Assembly (NCBI RefSeq): GCF_029714425.1
Contig: NZ_CP121668.1
Span: 6,283,501 to 6,347,500, forward strand
Origin: Bradyrhizobium sp. CB2312
GTDB taxonomy: Bacteria; Pseudomonadota; Alphaproteobacteria; Rhizobiales; Xanthobacteraceae
Reading direction: 5' to 3'
Length of the DNA: 64,000 bases
In this document: positions 50,855-59,029 of the stretch, in pieces
Layout: the number at the start of each line of letters is the position of its first letter
Numbering within the stretch: the first letter of the stretch is position 1
Made by a program: the position numbers and the translations under genes
The notes under the pieces: generated by a model
Databases searched by the model: none
Seen by the model: only the letters and a program-made list of their open reading frames with translations
Told to the model about the DNA's origin: nothing

Positions 50855-51604
50855 ATGAAGCTGCTGCTGCTCAACCCCAACACCAGCACCGCGGTCACGC
50901 AATTGATGACCGAGGTCGGGCAGCGCGCGGCCGCGCCCGGCACCGAGATCATCCCCTGCACCGCCACGCGCGGCGTGCCCTATATCGCAACGCGCACCGA
51001 GGCGCAGATCGGCGGCGCCATTGCGCTGGAGATGCTGGCCGAGCAACACACAAAGGTCGACGCTGCAATCATCGCAGCCTTCGGCGATCCCGGCCTGTTC
51101 GCCGCGCGCGAGACTTTTGACATTCCCGTGGTGGGCATGGCTGAAGCCGCGATGCTGACCGCCTGTATGGCCGGACGGCGCTTTGCCATTGTCACCTTCG
51201 CCCAGGCACTCGGGCCCTGGTACGAAGAGTGCGTCCGCGACCACGGGCTGCGGGAGCGCTGCGCCGGCATCCGCATGCTCGATACGCCATTCAAGGCGAT
51301 TTCGGAGGTCGGCACCGAGAAGGAGGATCTGCTCGTCGACCTCGCGCAACGCGCCATCGTCGAAGACGAGGCTGATGTCCTGATCTTCGCAGGCGCGCCG
51401 CTCTCGGGCCTTGCCGAACGCGTCGCCGACCGGATCCCCGTCCCCGTCGTCGATCAGGTCGTCGCCGCCGTGAAGCAGGCCGAGGCGCTGGTGGCACTGC
51501 GCCTGCGCAAGGCCACCGCAGGCACGTACCGCCGGCCCGCCGCCAAACCGACGATTGGTCTTCCCGACGCGCTCGCCGCCAGGCTAGAGCATCGCGACAG
51601 CTGA
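50855..51604 (+). CDS. Asp/Glu/hydantoin racemase family protein lacking both catalytic cysteines
   Basis: This 249-residue protein has the hydantoin racemase frame (LLLLNPNTSTAVTQLMTEVG, AQIGGAIALEMLAEQ, GDPGLFAARETFDIPVVGMA). The first catalytic position reads AAFGDPG with Ala75, and the second reads IFAGAPLSG with Phe178 or Ala179 where LGCAGM is expected. Without these cysteines two-base racemisation is not possible by the known mechanism. It begins two bases after the GntR stop and may have another lyase or sensory role. Confidence 0.85.
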   Translation: MKLLLLNPNTSTAVTQLMTEVGQRAAAPGTEIIPCTATRGVPYIATRTEAQIGGAIALEMLAEQHTKVDAAIIAAFGDPGLFAARETFDIPVVGMAEAAMLTACMAGRRFAIVTFAQALGPWYEECVRDHGLRERCAGIRMLDTPFKAISEVGTEKEDLLVDLAQRAIVEDEADVLIFAGAPLSGLAERVADRIPVPVVDQVVAAVKQAEALVALRLRKATAGTYRRPAAKPTIGLPDALAARLEHRDS

Positions 51605-51983
51605 TCAGAGAGGCGGCCGGCGATGCGAAAAACCCAATTCGTTTTCGATGGCACGGCCGAAACCGACTAGCGACGATGAAGGTGACAGCGAGATAATCGA
51701 TGGGCGTCTCCAGCGCCGTGCTGTCGATCGCGGTGACATCACTGATCTCGTTCGGCCAGGGGAAGACGGACGCACACGCCGCCCCAAATTCATTGATGAT
51801 ATTGAGCTTTCACTCCAATCCATCACTGGCCAATTGAGCAGGTTTCAGCAAAGCCGCACAAGTAAGCGGCATTCTAAGCCCACGACCGTGACAGCGGCAC
51901 CTTGGCTACGGCCCACATTGGCCTGCCCCAAGCGTTTATTCGCGGTCAGACATCCTGTATAACGCCTGCAAGGAGGGATCGCG
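51605..51983. other. Intergenic region without a supported gene
   Basis: Several short open frames exist on both strands, but none has a ribosome site or recognisable protein sequence. The region separates the hydantoin-like cluster from the formate dehydrogenase cluster. It contains the ribosome site of the small gene at 51984 near its end. Confidence 0.5.
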
Positions 51984-52106
51984 ATGAAGGCTTTCATCCT
52001 TGCCTGTATTGCGACGATCGTCATCGCAATGGTTGGAGTTGCGGTGCTCAACAGCGTACAGCAACCGGTCGCAGAAGCCTTTGCGACGACGGGCGTACGT
52101 CTTTAG
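51984..52106 (+). CDS. Small single-span membrane protein, 40 residues
   Basis: The ATG is preceded by AGGAGGG seven bases upstream. The protein starts MKAFILACIATIVIAMVGVA, which is one hydrophobic helix, and continues with a short polar tail ending FATTGVRL. I recall similar ~40-residue proteins of unknown function in Bradyrhizobium but could not check this. It converges on the formate dehydrogenase gamma gene, with 17 bases between the stops. Confidence 0.65.
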   Translation: MKAFILACIATIVIAMVGVAVLNSVQQPVAEAFATTGVRL

Positions 52107-52123
52107 GCAACGATCCGTCAGCT

Positions 52124-53137
52124 CTATTCGGCTGCGGACGCAGCATGGCGAGGCTGCGGCCGAGAATCGTTCGGGCCGCTCCGTGCCAACTCCTGGTCGA
52201 GCCACAGGCTATGGTGCTCGCGCGCCCAGTTGACATCCACCTCGCCTGATCCCATCGCCTCGAACGCCCCTTCCATTCCGATGGTGCCGATGTAGATGTG
52301 AGCGAGCATCGCGGCGATAAACAGCACGGCCACGATGGAGTGGATGATCTGGGCGATCTGCATGCCCTCGATCCCATTCAGGTAGAACGGGAACATGAGC
52401 AGATACCCGGTCGCCGCAACGATGCCACCGCCAATCACGACGATCCAGTAGATCCCTTTCTGGCCGGCATTAAAGCGTCGTGCCGGCGGATGATCGTGGC
52501 CAATAAGGCCGCCACCGCGCTTGACCCACTCCACGTCCACCTTGTTCGGAATGTTGCCGGCGATCCACATCAGAAAGATCAGCACGACACCAATCGTGAA
52601 GGGGAAACTCAGGTAGTTGTGGGCAAATTTCGCCCATTGCGACCATTCCGAGAAAGCGTCGAATCCAATCAGCGGGAGCAGCAGCGGCCGCCCGAACGTG
52701 ATGTTCAGACCCGAGATTGCCAGGATGACGAAGCAGGTCGCCGTCATCCAGTGCACGAAACGCTCAAATGCGTTGAACCGCACGATGGTGCGGCCCGATC
52801 GTCCGCTTTCGAGGCGGACCATGCCGCGCGCCAGATAGAAGATCACGAGCGCCGCCAGCATGCCGAGCACGGCAACGCCGCCGATCCACCGCAGCGCGAC
52901 GTTGCGGAATTCACGCCACTCGCGGCCAGCCGGTTGCATCAGCACGCTGGAGCGCTGGTCGGGAATGCTGACGCGCCCCTGGATCCGATCCATCTCCTGG
53001 AGCAACTGGCGTTCGTTGACCGAGCTCGCCGTCGGATTGACCTGCTGGGCCACTGACGGCGCCGGAACTGCCATGATCAACAGAAGCAACGCCCACGCGC
53101 CGACGGCTGGACGAATGAACCTTGCAAATGGGGACAT
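52124..53137 (-). CDS. Formate dehydrogenase subunit gamma (cytochrome b556)
   Basis: This is a 337-residue membrane anchor that takes electrons from the beta subunit to quinone. A signal-like segment (FIRPAVGAWALLLLIMAVPA) is followed by about four hydrophobic spans. Heme-ligand histidines are likely in ERFVHWMTATCF, WAKFAHNYLSF and IIHSIVAVLFIAAMLAHIYI. GGAGGAG precedes ATG 53137; a longer frame from 53200 is not protein-like. It is the last gene of the fdh operon. Confidence 0.92.
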   Translation of the reverse strand: MSPFARFIRPAVGAWALLLLIMAVPAPSVAQQVNPTASSVNERQLLQEMDRIQGRVSIPDQRSSVLMQPAGREWREFRNVALRWIGGVAVLGMLAALVIFYLARGMVRLESGRSGRTIVRFNAFERFVHWMTATCFVILAISGLNITFGRPLLLPLIGFDAFSEWSQWAKFAHNYLSFPFTIGVVLIFLMWIAGNIPNKVDVEWVKRGGGLIGHDHPPARRFNAGQKGIYWIVVIGGGIVAATGYLLMFPFYLNGIEGMQIAQIIHSIVAVLFIAAMLAHIYIGTIGMEGAFEAMGSGEVDVNWAREHHSLWLDQELARSGPNDSRPQPRHAASAAE

Positions 53138-53180
53138 GAACTCCTCCCGGCATTTGTACCGCGTCGCACGCGGCCTGTTT

Positions 53181-53777
53181 TCAGGACTCGATCGTCTCAC
53201 GATAGGCAGTCTTCCAGCCCCACGCGCCTGAGCCGTAGCCGCGCTTCAGCACGCGCTCCTTATAGATCTGGGCGATGATCTCGCCGTCGCCGGCGAGCAG
53301 CGACTTGGTCGAGCACATCTCGGCGCACAGCGGCAACTTGCCTTCGGCGAGGCGGTTCGCACCGTATTTCTCGTATTCCTCCTTGCTGCCATCGGCCTCG
53401 GGGCCGCCGGCGCAATAGGTACATTTGTCCATCTTGCCGCGCGAGCCGAAATTGCCGACCTTCGGATATTGCGGCGCGCCGAACGGACAGGCGTAGAAGC
53501 AATAACCGCAGCCGATGCAGAGATCCTTGGAGTGCAGCACCACGCCGTCGGCGGTGGTGTAGAAGCAGTTCACCGGACACACTGCCGCACAGGGCGCATC
53601 CGTGCAGTGCATACAGGCCATCGAGACCGACCGTTCGCCCGGTTTGCCGTCGGCGATGGTGACGACCCGGCGCCGATTGATGCCCCAGGGCACCTCGTGC
53701 TCGTTCTTGCAGGCCGTGACGCAGGCGTTGCACTCGATGCAACGGTCGGCGTCGCAGAGAAATTTCATACGTGCCAT
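53181..53777 (-). CDS. fdh3B: Formate dehydrogenase FDH3 subunit beta (4Fe-4S)
   Basis: This is a 198-residue polyferredoxin with four cysteine clusters: CDADRCIECNACVTAC, CMHCTDAPCAAVCPVNC, CIGCGYCFYACPFG, and CTYCAGGP paired with LCAEMCSTKSL. It is shorter than E. coli FdnH, which has a C-terminal membrane helix; this one has none, as in the FDH3 type. It lies 12 bases after the alpha gene and 43 before gamma. Confidence 0.94.
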   Translation of the reverse strand: MARMKFLCDADRCIECNACVTACKNEHEVPWGINRRRVVTIADGKPGERSVSMACMHCTDAPCAAVCPVNCFYTTADGVVLHSKDLCIGCGYCFYACPFGAPQYPKVGNFGSRGKMDKCTYCAGGPEADGSKEEYEKYGANRLAEGKLPLCAEMCSTKSLLAGDGEIIAQIYKERVLKRGYGSGAWGWKTAYRETIES

Positions 53778-53789
53778 CGTCGTTGCTCC

Positions 53790-56732
53790 TTATGCCGCCG
53801 CGATCTGGCAGAGAGTGACCTTCGGCTCCTGCATGCCCGTCGCGGGGTCGTATCCGTAGGTGGTGATCGTGTTCGCGCTTTCGCCGAGCACGATCGGGTC
53901 GGTGCCCTTGGGGTAGTTGCCGCGAAGATCCTTGCCCGCAAGCCAGCCACCGAAGTGGAAGGGCATCCAGGCAACACCTTTGCCGACCCGCTCGGTGACG
54001 AGCGCCTTCATCCTTGCCCTGGAATTGTTCTCGGCACCCGTGACCCAGACCCAGCCGCCGTCCTTGACACCGCGCTCGGCGGCGTCGGCGGGATTGATCT
54101 CGATGAACATGTCCTGCTGCAATTCGGCGAGCCACGGATTGGTGCGCGTCTCCTCGCCGCCCCCCTCATACTCGACCAGACGGCCGGACGACAGGATGAG
54201 CGGGAACTGTTTCGCAACGCCTTTCTCCACCGCAGCCTTCTGCACGGAGAACCCGATATTGGGCATCCGGAATTGCTTGGCGTCGGGCAGCGTCGGATAT
54301 TTGGCGACGAGGTCGACGCGCGGCGTGTAGATCGGCTCACGATGGACCGGAATGGGATCGGGCAAGCCGAACGCATTCATGCGCGCCTTGCCGTTGCCGT
54401 AGGGAACACAGCCATGCGCCAGTGCAACGCGCTGGATGCCGCCCGACAGATCGAGCGACCACGACACTGTGTCCGGATTGGCGGGATTGACCTTGTTGAT
54501 CACGGCCATTTCCGCTTTAGTGAGGTCGGTGTCCCAGCCCAGCTTCTTCAGGCTCGCCAGCGTGAATTCCGGGTAGCCGTCCTGGATTGCCGATCCCAGC
54601 GAGTACGAGCCGTCCGCGAGCAGACTGACTTTCCGCGTCGTGCCGTCCGGCAGCTTCTCCTCGCGCTCGATGCCAAACCGCGGCCGGAACGTGCCGCCGC
54701 CATCCATCACGTGCAGATTGGTGTTGTAGAGCAACGGCGTGCCGGGATGCTTGACCTCCGGTGATCCCCAGCACGGCCAGGGCAGACCGTAATAATCGCC
54801 GCCGACCTCGGGATCGTCCTTCGGCGCCCGCATCGTCAGCATGTCGAACTTCGCCTGGTTCTTCATGTGCGCCTTGAGGCGCTCGGGTGATTGCCCGCAA
54901 TAGCCGGTCGACCAGCTGCCGCGGTTCATCTCGCGCAGTACATCCTCTGCTTCAGGAAGATTGTTCTCGACCTTGATATTCTTGAACATTTGGTCGGCGA
55001 AGCCGAACTTCTTCCCCAAGCGATAGATGATTTCGAGATCATCCTTCGACTCGAAGATCGGCTTCACGATCTGCTCGCCCCATTGCAGCGAGCGGTTGGA
55101 GGCGACGCGCGACCCCTTGCACTCGAACTGCGTGGCGACCGGCAGAATGTAGACGCCATCCTTGCGTCCTGCCTCAACGGAGAGCGAGGCCCAGGTCGTC
55201 GGATGCGGATCGGCGATGACGAGCAGCTCGAGCGCCTTCAGGCCATTGAGGGATTCAGGGATGCGGGTGATGCTGTTGGAGGCGTGTCCCTGCACGAACA
55301 CCGCCTTCACATTGTCTTTCTGCGCGACCTGATCCTTCGGCAGCGTCACCGCCTCGAACCAGCGGGTCAGCGGGATGCCGGGGGTTTCCATGATCTGCTT
55401 GGTATCGAAGCGCGACTTCAGGAATTCGTAGTCGACCTCCCATACCCGCGACCAGTGCTTCCAGGCGCCCTCGGCCAGGCCGTAGTAGAAGGGCAGCGTG
55501 ACGATATCGAGCCCGACATCGGTCGCGCCCTGCACGTTGTCGTGGCCACGGAAGATGTTGGCGCCCATGCCCGCTCCGCCGACATTGCCGGTCATCAGAA
55601 GCGCGATGCAGCTCGCGCGCACATTGGCGGTGCCGACGGTCTTCTGGGTCTGGCCCATGGCCCAGATCAACGTTGCCGGCTTCTCGGTGGCGAACATCTT
55701 GGCGACGCGCTTGAGCTGCTCGCCGGGAATGCCGGTGACGCGTTCGACCTCGTCCGGAGGCCATTTCTCAACCTCCTTCTTGAGGTCGTCGAACCCGTAG
55801 ACGCGCTGCCGGATGAATTCCTTGTCCTCCCAACCGTTCTGGAGGATGTGCCACATCAGGCCGTAGAGCACCGGGATGTCGGTGCCCGGCCGCATGCGCA
55901 CATAGTCGGTCGCGTGTGCGGCCGTGCGCGTCAGACGCGGGTCGATGACGACAAAGTTGGCCTTTTGCAGCTCCTTGCCCTCGAGCAGATGCTGCAACGA
56001 GACCGGATGAGCCTCGGCAGGATTGCCGCCCAAGATGACCTGTGTCTTCGCATTGCGGATATCATTGTAGCTGTTGGTCATCGCGCCGTAGCCCCAGGTA
56101 TTGGCGACTCCGGTGACGGTCGTTGAATGGCAGATGCGGGCCTGGTGATCGGTGTTGTTGGTTCCCCAGAACGCCCCCAGCTTGCGGAACAGGTAGGCGC
56201 CTTCATTGGTCATCTTGGCCGAGCCGAGCCAATAGACGGAATCGGGGCCCGACTTCTCACGTACTGCTTGAAGTTTGTCGCCGATCTCGTTGATCGCAGT
56301 GTCCCAGGACACGCGGGTCCACTGCCCGTCCACCAGCTTCATCGGATAGCGCAGCCGCCGCTCGCTATGCACGAGTTCGCGCACGGAGGCGCCCTTGGCG
56401 CAATGCGAGCCGCGATTGATCGGGGAATCCCAGCTTGGCTCCTGGCCGATCCATACCCCGTTCAGGACCTCAGCCGTCACCGTGCACCCAACCGAGCAAT
56501 GCGTGCAGATGGTCTTGCGCACGGTCGCGCCGGCAGTAAGCGGACCGGCCATCGCTGCCTCCGCCCTGCGCACGTTGCCGACTGGCAGGGTGCCAAGCGC
56601 TGCGAGCGCGCCGCCGGCAAGACCGGATTTGCGCAGGAAACTACGGCGGTCGAGACCGCCACCCTGACCTGCAAGGGACTCTGCGACGGAGCCGTGGCGC
56701 GGGGAATGCTGGTGTGTTCGCTTGATCAGCAC
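53790..56732 (-). CDS. Formate dehydrogenase alpha subunit, Tat-exported, Cys form
   Basis: This 980-residue molybdopterin enzyme oxidises formate to CO2, probably on the periplasmic side. A Tat signal (DRRSFLRKSGLAGG, residues 29-42) is followed by a [4Fe-4S] site (Cys76, 79, 83, 111). The position that is selenocysteine in E. coli FDH-N is Cys201, followed by His202 (ARICHSTTVTG). GYGAMTNSYNDIRNAK and NPAEAHPVSLQH are conserved formate dehydrogenase segments. The ATG is two bases after the stop of the small Tat protein. Confidence 0.95.
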   Translation of the reverse strand: MLIKRTHQHSPRHGSVAESLAGQGGGLDRRSFLRKSGLAGGALAALGTLPVGNVRRAEAAMAGPLTAGATVRKTICTHCSVGCTVTAEVLNGVWIGQEPSWDSPINRGSHCAKGASVRELVHSERRLRYPMKLVDGQWTRVSWDTAINEIGDKLQAVREKSGPDSVYWLGSAKMTNEGAYLFRKLGAFWGTNNTDHQARICHSTTVTGVANTWGYGAMTNSYNDIRNAKTQVILGGNPAEAHPVSLQHLLEGKELQKANFVVIDPRLTRTAAHATDYVRMRPGTDIPVLYGLMWHILQNGWEDKEFIRQRVYGFDDLKKEVEKWPPDEVERVTGIPGEQLKRVAKMFATEKPATLIWAMGQTQKTVGTANVRASCIALLMTGNVGGAGMGANIFRGHDNVQGATDVGLDIVTLPFYYGLAEGAWKHWSRVWEVDYEFLKSRFDTKQIMETPGIPLTRWFEAVTLPKDQVAQKDNVKAVFVQGHASNSITRIPESLNGLKALELLVIADPHPTTWASLSVEAGRKDGVYILPVATQFECKGSRVASNRSLQWGEQIVKPIFESKDDLEIIYRLGKKFGFADQMFKNIKVENNLPEAEDVLREMNRGSWSTGYCGQSPERLKAHMKNQAKFDMLTMRAPKDDPEVGGDYYGLPWPCWGSPEVKHPGTPLLYNTNLHVMDGGGTFRPRFGIEREEKLPDGTTRKVSLLADGSYSLGSAIQDGYPEFTLASLKKLGWDTDLTKAEMAVINKVNPANPDTVSWSLDLSGGIQRVALAHGCVPYGNGKARMNAFGLPDPIPVHREPIYTPRVDLVAKYPTLPDAKQFRMPNIGFSVQKAAVEKGVAKQFPLILSSGRLVEYEGGGEETRTNPWLAELQQDMFIEINPADAAERGVKDGGWVWVTGAENNSRARMKALVTERVGKGVAWMPFHFGGWLAGKDLRGNYPKGTDPIVLGESANTITTYGYDPATGMQEPKVTLCQIAAA

Positions 56733-56734
56733 GG

Positions 56735-56953
56735 TCAGCCTCCCTTAGCCGGATAGCGATTGACGCGGTAGAAGGCCTTGACGTGATCGGTCTCCTTGTA
56801 GCGCGCCTTGCGCTTCTCATCGTTGGTTTCGCTGTCGGCCTCGGCGGACCCGACCAGCGGTGTCGCGAGGGTCGCGCCGGCACCCACCGTGCCGATGCCG
56901 ACCTTGCGCAGAAAGTCGCGGCGCCCGACCGTGGTTTTGCTGTCTTCACTCAT
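56735..56953 (-). CDS. Formate dehydrogenase-associated small Tat-signal protein
   Basis: This is a 72-residue protein. The Tat motif GRRDFLRKVGIGTVGAGAT is at about residues 10-28, and the rest is a short charged tail ending FYRVNRYPAKGG. Small Tat-signal proteins directly before the catalytic subunit are a known feature of proteobacterial formate dehydrogenase loci. The function is not established and may involve assembly or stability of the exported complex. Confidence 0.85.
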   Translation of the reverse strand: MSEDSKTTVGRRDFLRKVGIGTVGAGATLATPLVGSAEADSETNDEKRKARYKETDHVKAFYRVNRYPAKGG

Positions 56954-56982
56954 CGCATCTCTCCTGGACCCGCGCATGCGGG

Positions 56983-57762
56983 TCAGTTGGCGAATGTGAA
57001 TGCTTCTGTCTCGATCTCCATGAAAGCGCGACCGAGCGCGCCGACCGCACGATAGAAGGTGGCGTTCCCAGCGCGCTCGATGTCGGCGAACAGTCGTCCC
57101 ATCCAGGGCGCGAGGTGCTTCTCGAAGAAGGCGCGCTGCGTATCTGATGACGCCGCGAAGCGCCCTGCCGCAAAGCCGGCCATGATCTCGCACAGGATCG
57201 CGGCGTGGTCCTCCGGCTCCGAATTGATCGCGACGCGCTCGATCCCGAGTGCTGCGAGGTCGGCACGCAGGCGCGACAGTGGCCGCTCGTTGAGAAACCC
57301 AGTCAGGTAGTAGGAGGCATAGGGCAAGATCTCGCCGCGGCCGAGACCGACGAACAGGTCGAAATATTCGCGCTCGATCTTGGCTGCGACCGCACCGGCC
57401 GCCGCTTCGGCCAGCTCAACATGTGCGCGCCCGAGCGGCGTCGTATCGCCGGTCAATGCGGAGAGTTGATCGAGCAGCCTTCTTGACGGTGCTGCGGACA
57501 ACAGCGTCGCGAGCAATAGATACTCCTGCGCACGCGCCGCATCGACGGGATCAATCGTCTCTTCGAGCAAAAGCGGCTCGCTGTAGAGATCCGGCCGCAG
57601 GTGATTGCGCGATACGCCTGTGACCGCTTCGACCGCAATCACCCGCTGTGCGGGCACTTTGTTCCAGTTCGAAACGGAGGGCTGGCTGATGCCGATTTTG
57701 CGCGCAAGCTCAGCAACGCCGCCAACGGCGTTAATGGCTCGCTCAAGGCCATCATCACGCAC
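56983..57762 (-). CDS. HTH-TorD fusion: YdaS-like DNA-binding domain joined to a molybdoenzyme chaperone
   Basis: This is a 259-residue protein. Residues 1-60 form a Cro/YdaS-like helix-turn-helix (AVGGVAELARKIGISQPSVS, NWNKVPAQRVIAVEAVTGV). Residues about 70-255 are a TorD/DmsD-type chaperone (YLLLATLLSAAPSRRLLDQL, EYFDLFVGLGRGEILPYASY with the usual acidic-aromatic pattern, YLTGFLNERPL). GGGAGG precedes the GTG start. The chaperone half should bind the Tat signal of the alpha subunit; the DNA-binding half could sense free chaperone and regulate the operon. That coupling is inference. Confidence 0.88.
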   Translation of the reverse strand: MRDDGLERAINAVGGVAELARKIGISQPSVSNWNKVPAQRVIAVEAVTGVSRNHLRPDLYSEPLLLEETIDPVDAARAQEYLLLATLLSAAPSRRLLDQLSALTGDTTPLGRAHVELAEAAAGAVAAKIEREYFDLFVGLGRGEILPYASYYLTGFLNERPLSRLRADLAALGIERVAINSEPEDHAAILCEIMAGFAAGRFAASSDTQRAFFEKHLAPWMGRLFADIERAGNATFYRAVGALGRAFMEIETEAFTFAN

Positions 57763-57800
57763 GTGGACCTCCCATCCAAGTCCCAGGTGCTGATTTTGCT

Positions 57801-57811
57801 TTTGTTACAAA
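57801..57811. promoter_or_regulatory. TTTGT-T-ACAAA odd palindrome
   Basis: TTTGTTACAAA is a perfect odd palindrome 39 bases upstream of the HTH-TorD start and just downstream of its predicted transcription start. It is a candidate operator for the HTH half of that protein. Confidence 0.4.
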
Positions 57812-57821
57812 GCGCTAGCGA

Positions 57822-57850
57822 AGCGTAGTCCCGGCCTGACGGGGGGTCAA
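57822..57850 (-). promoter_or_regulatory. Predicted sigma-70 promoter for HTH-TorD and fdh structural genes
   Basis: TTGACC (57850-57845) and TACGCT (57827-57822) are separated by 17 bases on the minus strand and face the HTH-TorD gene. A 6-base stem CCATAG/CTATGG (57856-57874) lies just upstream. This suggests the structural genes can be transcribed apart from the accessory genes further upstream. Confidence 0.55.
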
Positions 57851-57890
57851 TTGCCCCATAGTCCGAGGCTATGGCCTTTCGTCGGGGGAC

Positions 57891-58517
57891 CTAGCAGGGC
57901 AGCGCGCCGCCATGCGCGCGGCGCCGAGCCGATGCCTGTTCGGTCTTAGTGCTTTCGGCGCCCGTTAGTTGCGTTGCAGCAGGAGGAGGTACGGGTTCGG
58001 TGGTCGCCGCCTCTTCGGCGACGAGGTCATCGCGCGGCGTCTCGGCTCGGCTCAATTCTGACGAAGAATCCGTGACTTCAACGGGAGCCTCAGACAGCGT
58101 CTCGGCCGACTTGCTGAGGCCACCGACGATCCTGTCCACGAGTGCGGCCAGCTCTGCCTCGGAACAATCCAGCGGGCCAAAACCCGGCATCGCAGAGGGA
58201 TCGTTGAAATCCCAGGCGTTCTCCGCGAGCCCGACGAAGTCGCGAATGGCCGGATCGGCGCTCCAGGCGCGACGAAGCGCCGCACGCGTCAGCTCCCGCG
58301 GAATGCCTTTGTGCAGAAAGGCCTTGATGTCAGTTGCCGACGTGATCGAGTCGATCGAGGGCAAGCTCGACAGGTCGAACTCCGCTTCGTCGGCTTTCGC
58401 GACGGACACCGGTGCCGACTGCATGTCCTCGCGCACTGCCGGGTCCGGCTGCGCGGCGTTCGCGCTTGCCTCGTGCTTACGACGGGACCAGCGCGCCAGG
58501 AACTTGTCATCACTCAT
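57891..58517 (-). CDS. DUF3306 family formate dehydrogenase accessory protein
   Basis: This is a 208-residue soluble acidic protein. The conserved part is at the N-terminus and middle (FLARWSRRKHEA, DIKAFLHKGIPRELTRAALR, RRAWSADPAIRDFVGLAENA), followed by a low-complexity Glu/Ala/Pro tail. DUF3306 is repeatedly found in formate dehydrogenase loci. It overlaps the DUF3305 gene by four bases. The biochemical role is not known. Confidence 0.85.
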   Translation of the reverse strand: MSDDKFLARWSRRKHEASANAAQPDPAVREDMQSAPVSVAKADEAEFDLSSLPSIDSITSATDIKAFLHKGIPRELTRAALRRAWSADPAIRDFVGLAENAWDFNDPSAMPGFGPLDCSEAELAALVDRIVGGLSKSAETLSEAPVEVTDSSSELSRAETPRDDLVAEEAATTEPVPPPAATQLTGAESTKTEQASARRRAHGGALPC

Positions 58518-59029
58518 TCGTGTCCGCCCTCGTGCTGCCGGCGCGCCAGCGCCTCTGGATCGGCCTGCCGCCGCTTGCGCTTGAAGAACTCACGTTCGAC
58601 GTGGTGCTCGGCCACGAACCTTTCAATCGCCGCGCGCAGCACCTCCGGCATCGGCACCGCCTCGACGAGATTGGCGCCGGCCTCGGTGAACGCCTCGCCC
58701 TCCGCAGGATCGGCGGTGGCGGCCGCCACCGAATAAGGCCAGATGCCTTCCGCGGGTGATAGCACGGTCCAGATGCTCGGCGCCCCCGAGGCCAGATTGT
58801 CGCGGTAGCGCGCAGTCTCGGATGGATAGAGATCAACCGCCGCGCTGCCGGCATAAAACAGGATTTTGCCGTCCTCTTCGCGGAGCACCGTCCAGGGCTT
58901 TGTCTCGGGCTCATCTGGCAGCACGGCGACGCAGCGCCAGACGAAGTCAGCCCACGGCGAGTCCGCCTTGCGCCGCTCGACCACGATGCCGACGGGAATG
59001 CACATAACCGGCAGCGCGGCGGGGGTCAC
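58514..59029 (-). CDS. DUF3305 family protein
   Basis: This is a 171-residue cytoplasmic protein. The family segments are MCIPVGIVVERRKADSPWAD, FYAGSAAVDLYPSETARYRD and PSIWTVLSPAEGIWPYSV, with a basic C-terminus (REFFKRKRRQADPEAL). GTG start in a GTGA overlap with the preceding gene. It pairs with DUF3306 in fdh clusters. A role in enzyme assembly is inferred from context only. Confidence 0.85.
   Translation of the reverse strand: MTPAALPVMCIPVGIVVERRKADSPWADFVWRCVAVLPDEPETKPWTVLREEDGKILFYAGSAAVDLYPSETARYRDNLASGAPSIWTVLSPAEGIWPYSVAAATADPAEGEAFTEAGANLVEAVPMPEVLRAAIERFVAEHHVEREFFKRKRRQADPEALARRQHEGGHE

Noticed and set aside
46586..51604. Nicotinate degradation cluster (maleate isomerase, deformylase)
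   Set aside because: The isomerase-like protein lacks the first catalytic cysteine, and no NicC, NicX, NicD or NicF-like gene is present.
51605..51826. Remnant of a mobile element or gene in the gap before the fdh cluster
   Set aside because: Short open readings exist on the minus strand but no start, ribosome site, terminal repeats or transposase motif could be supported.
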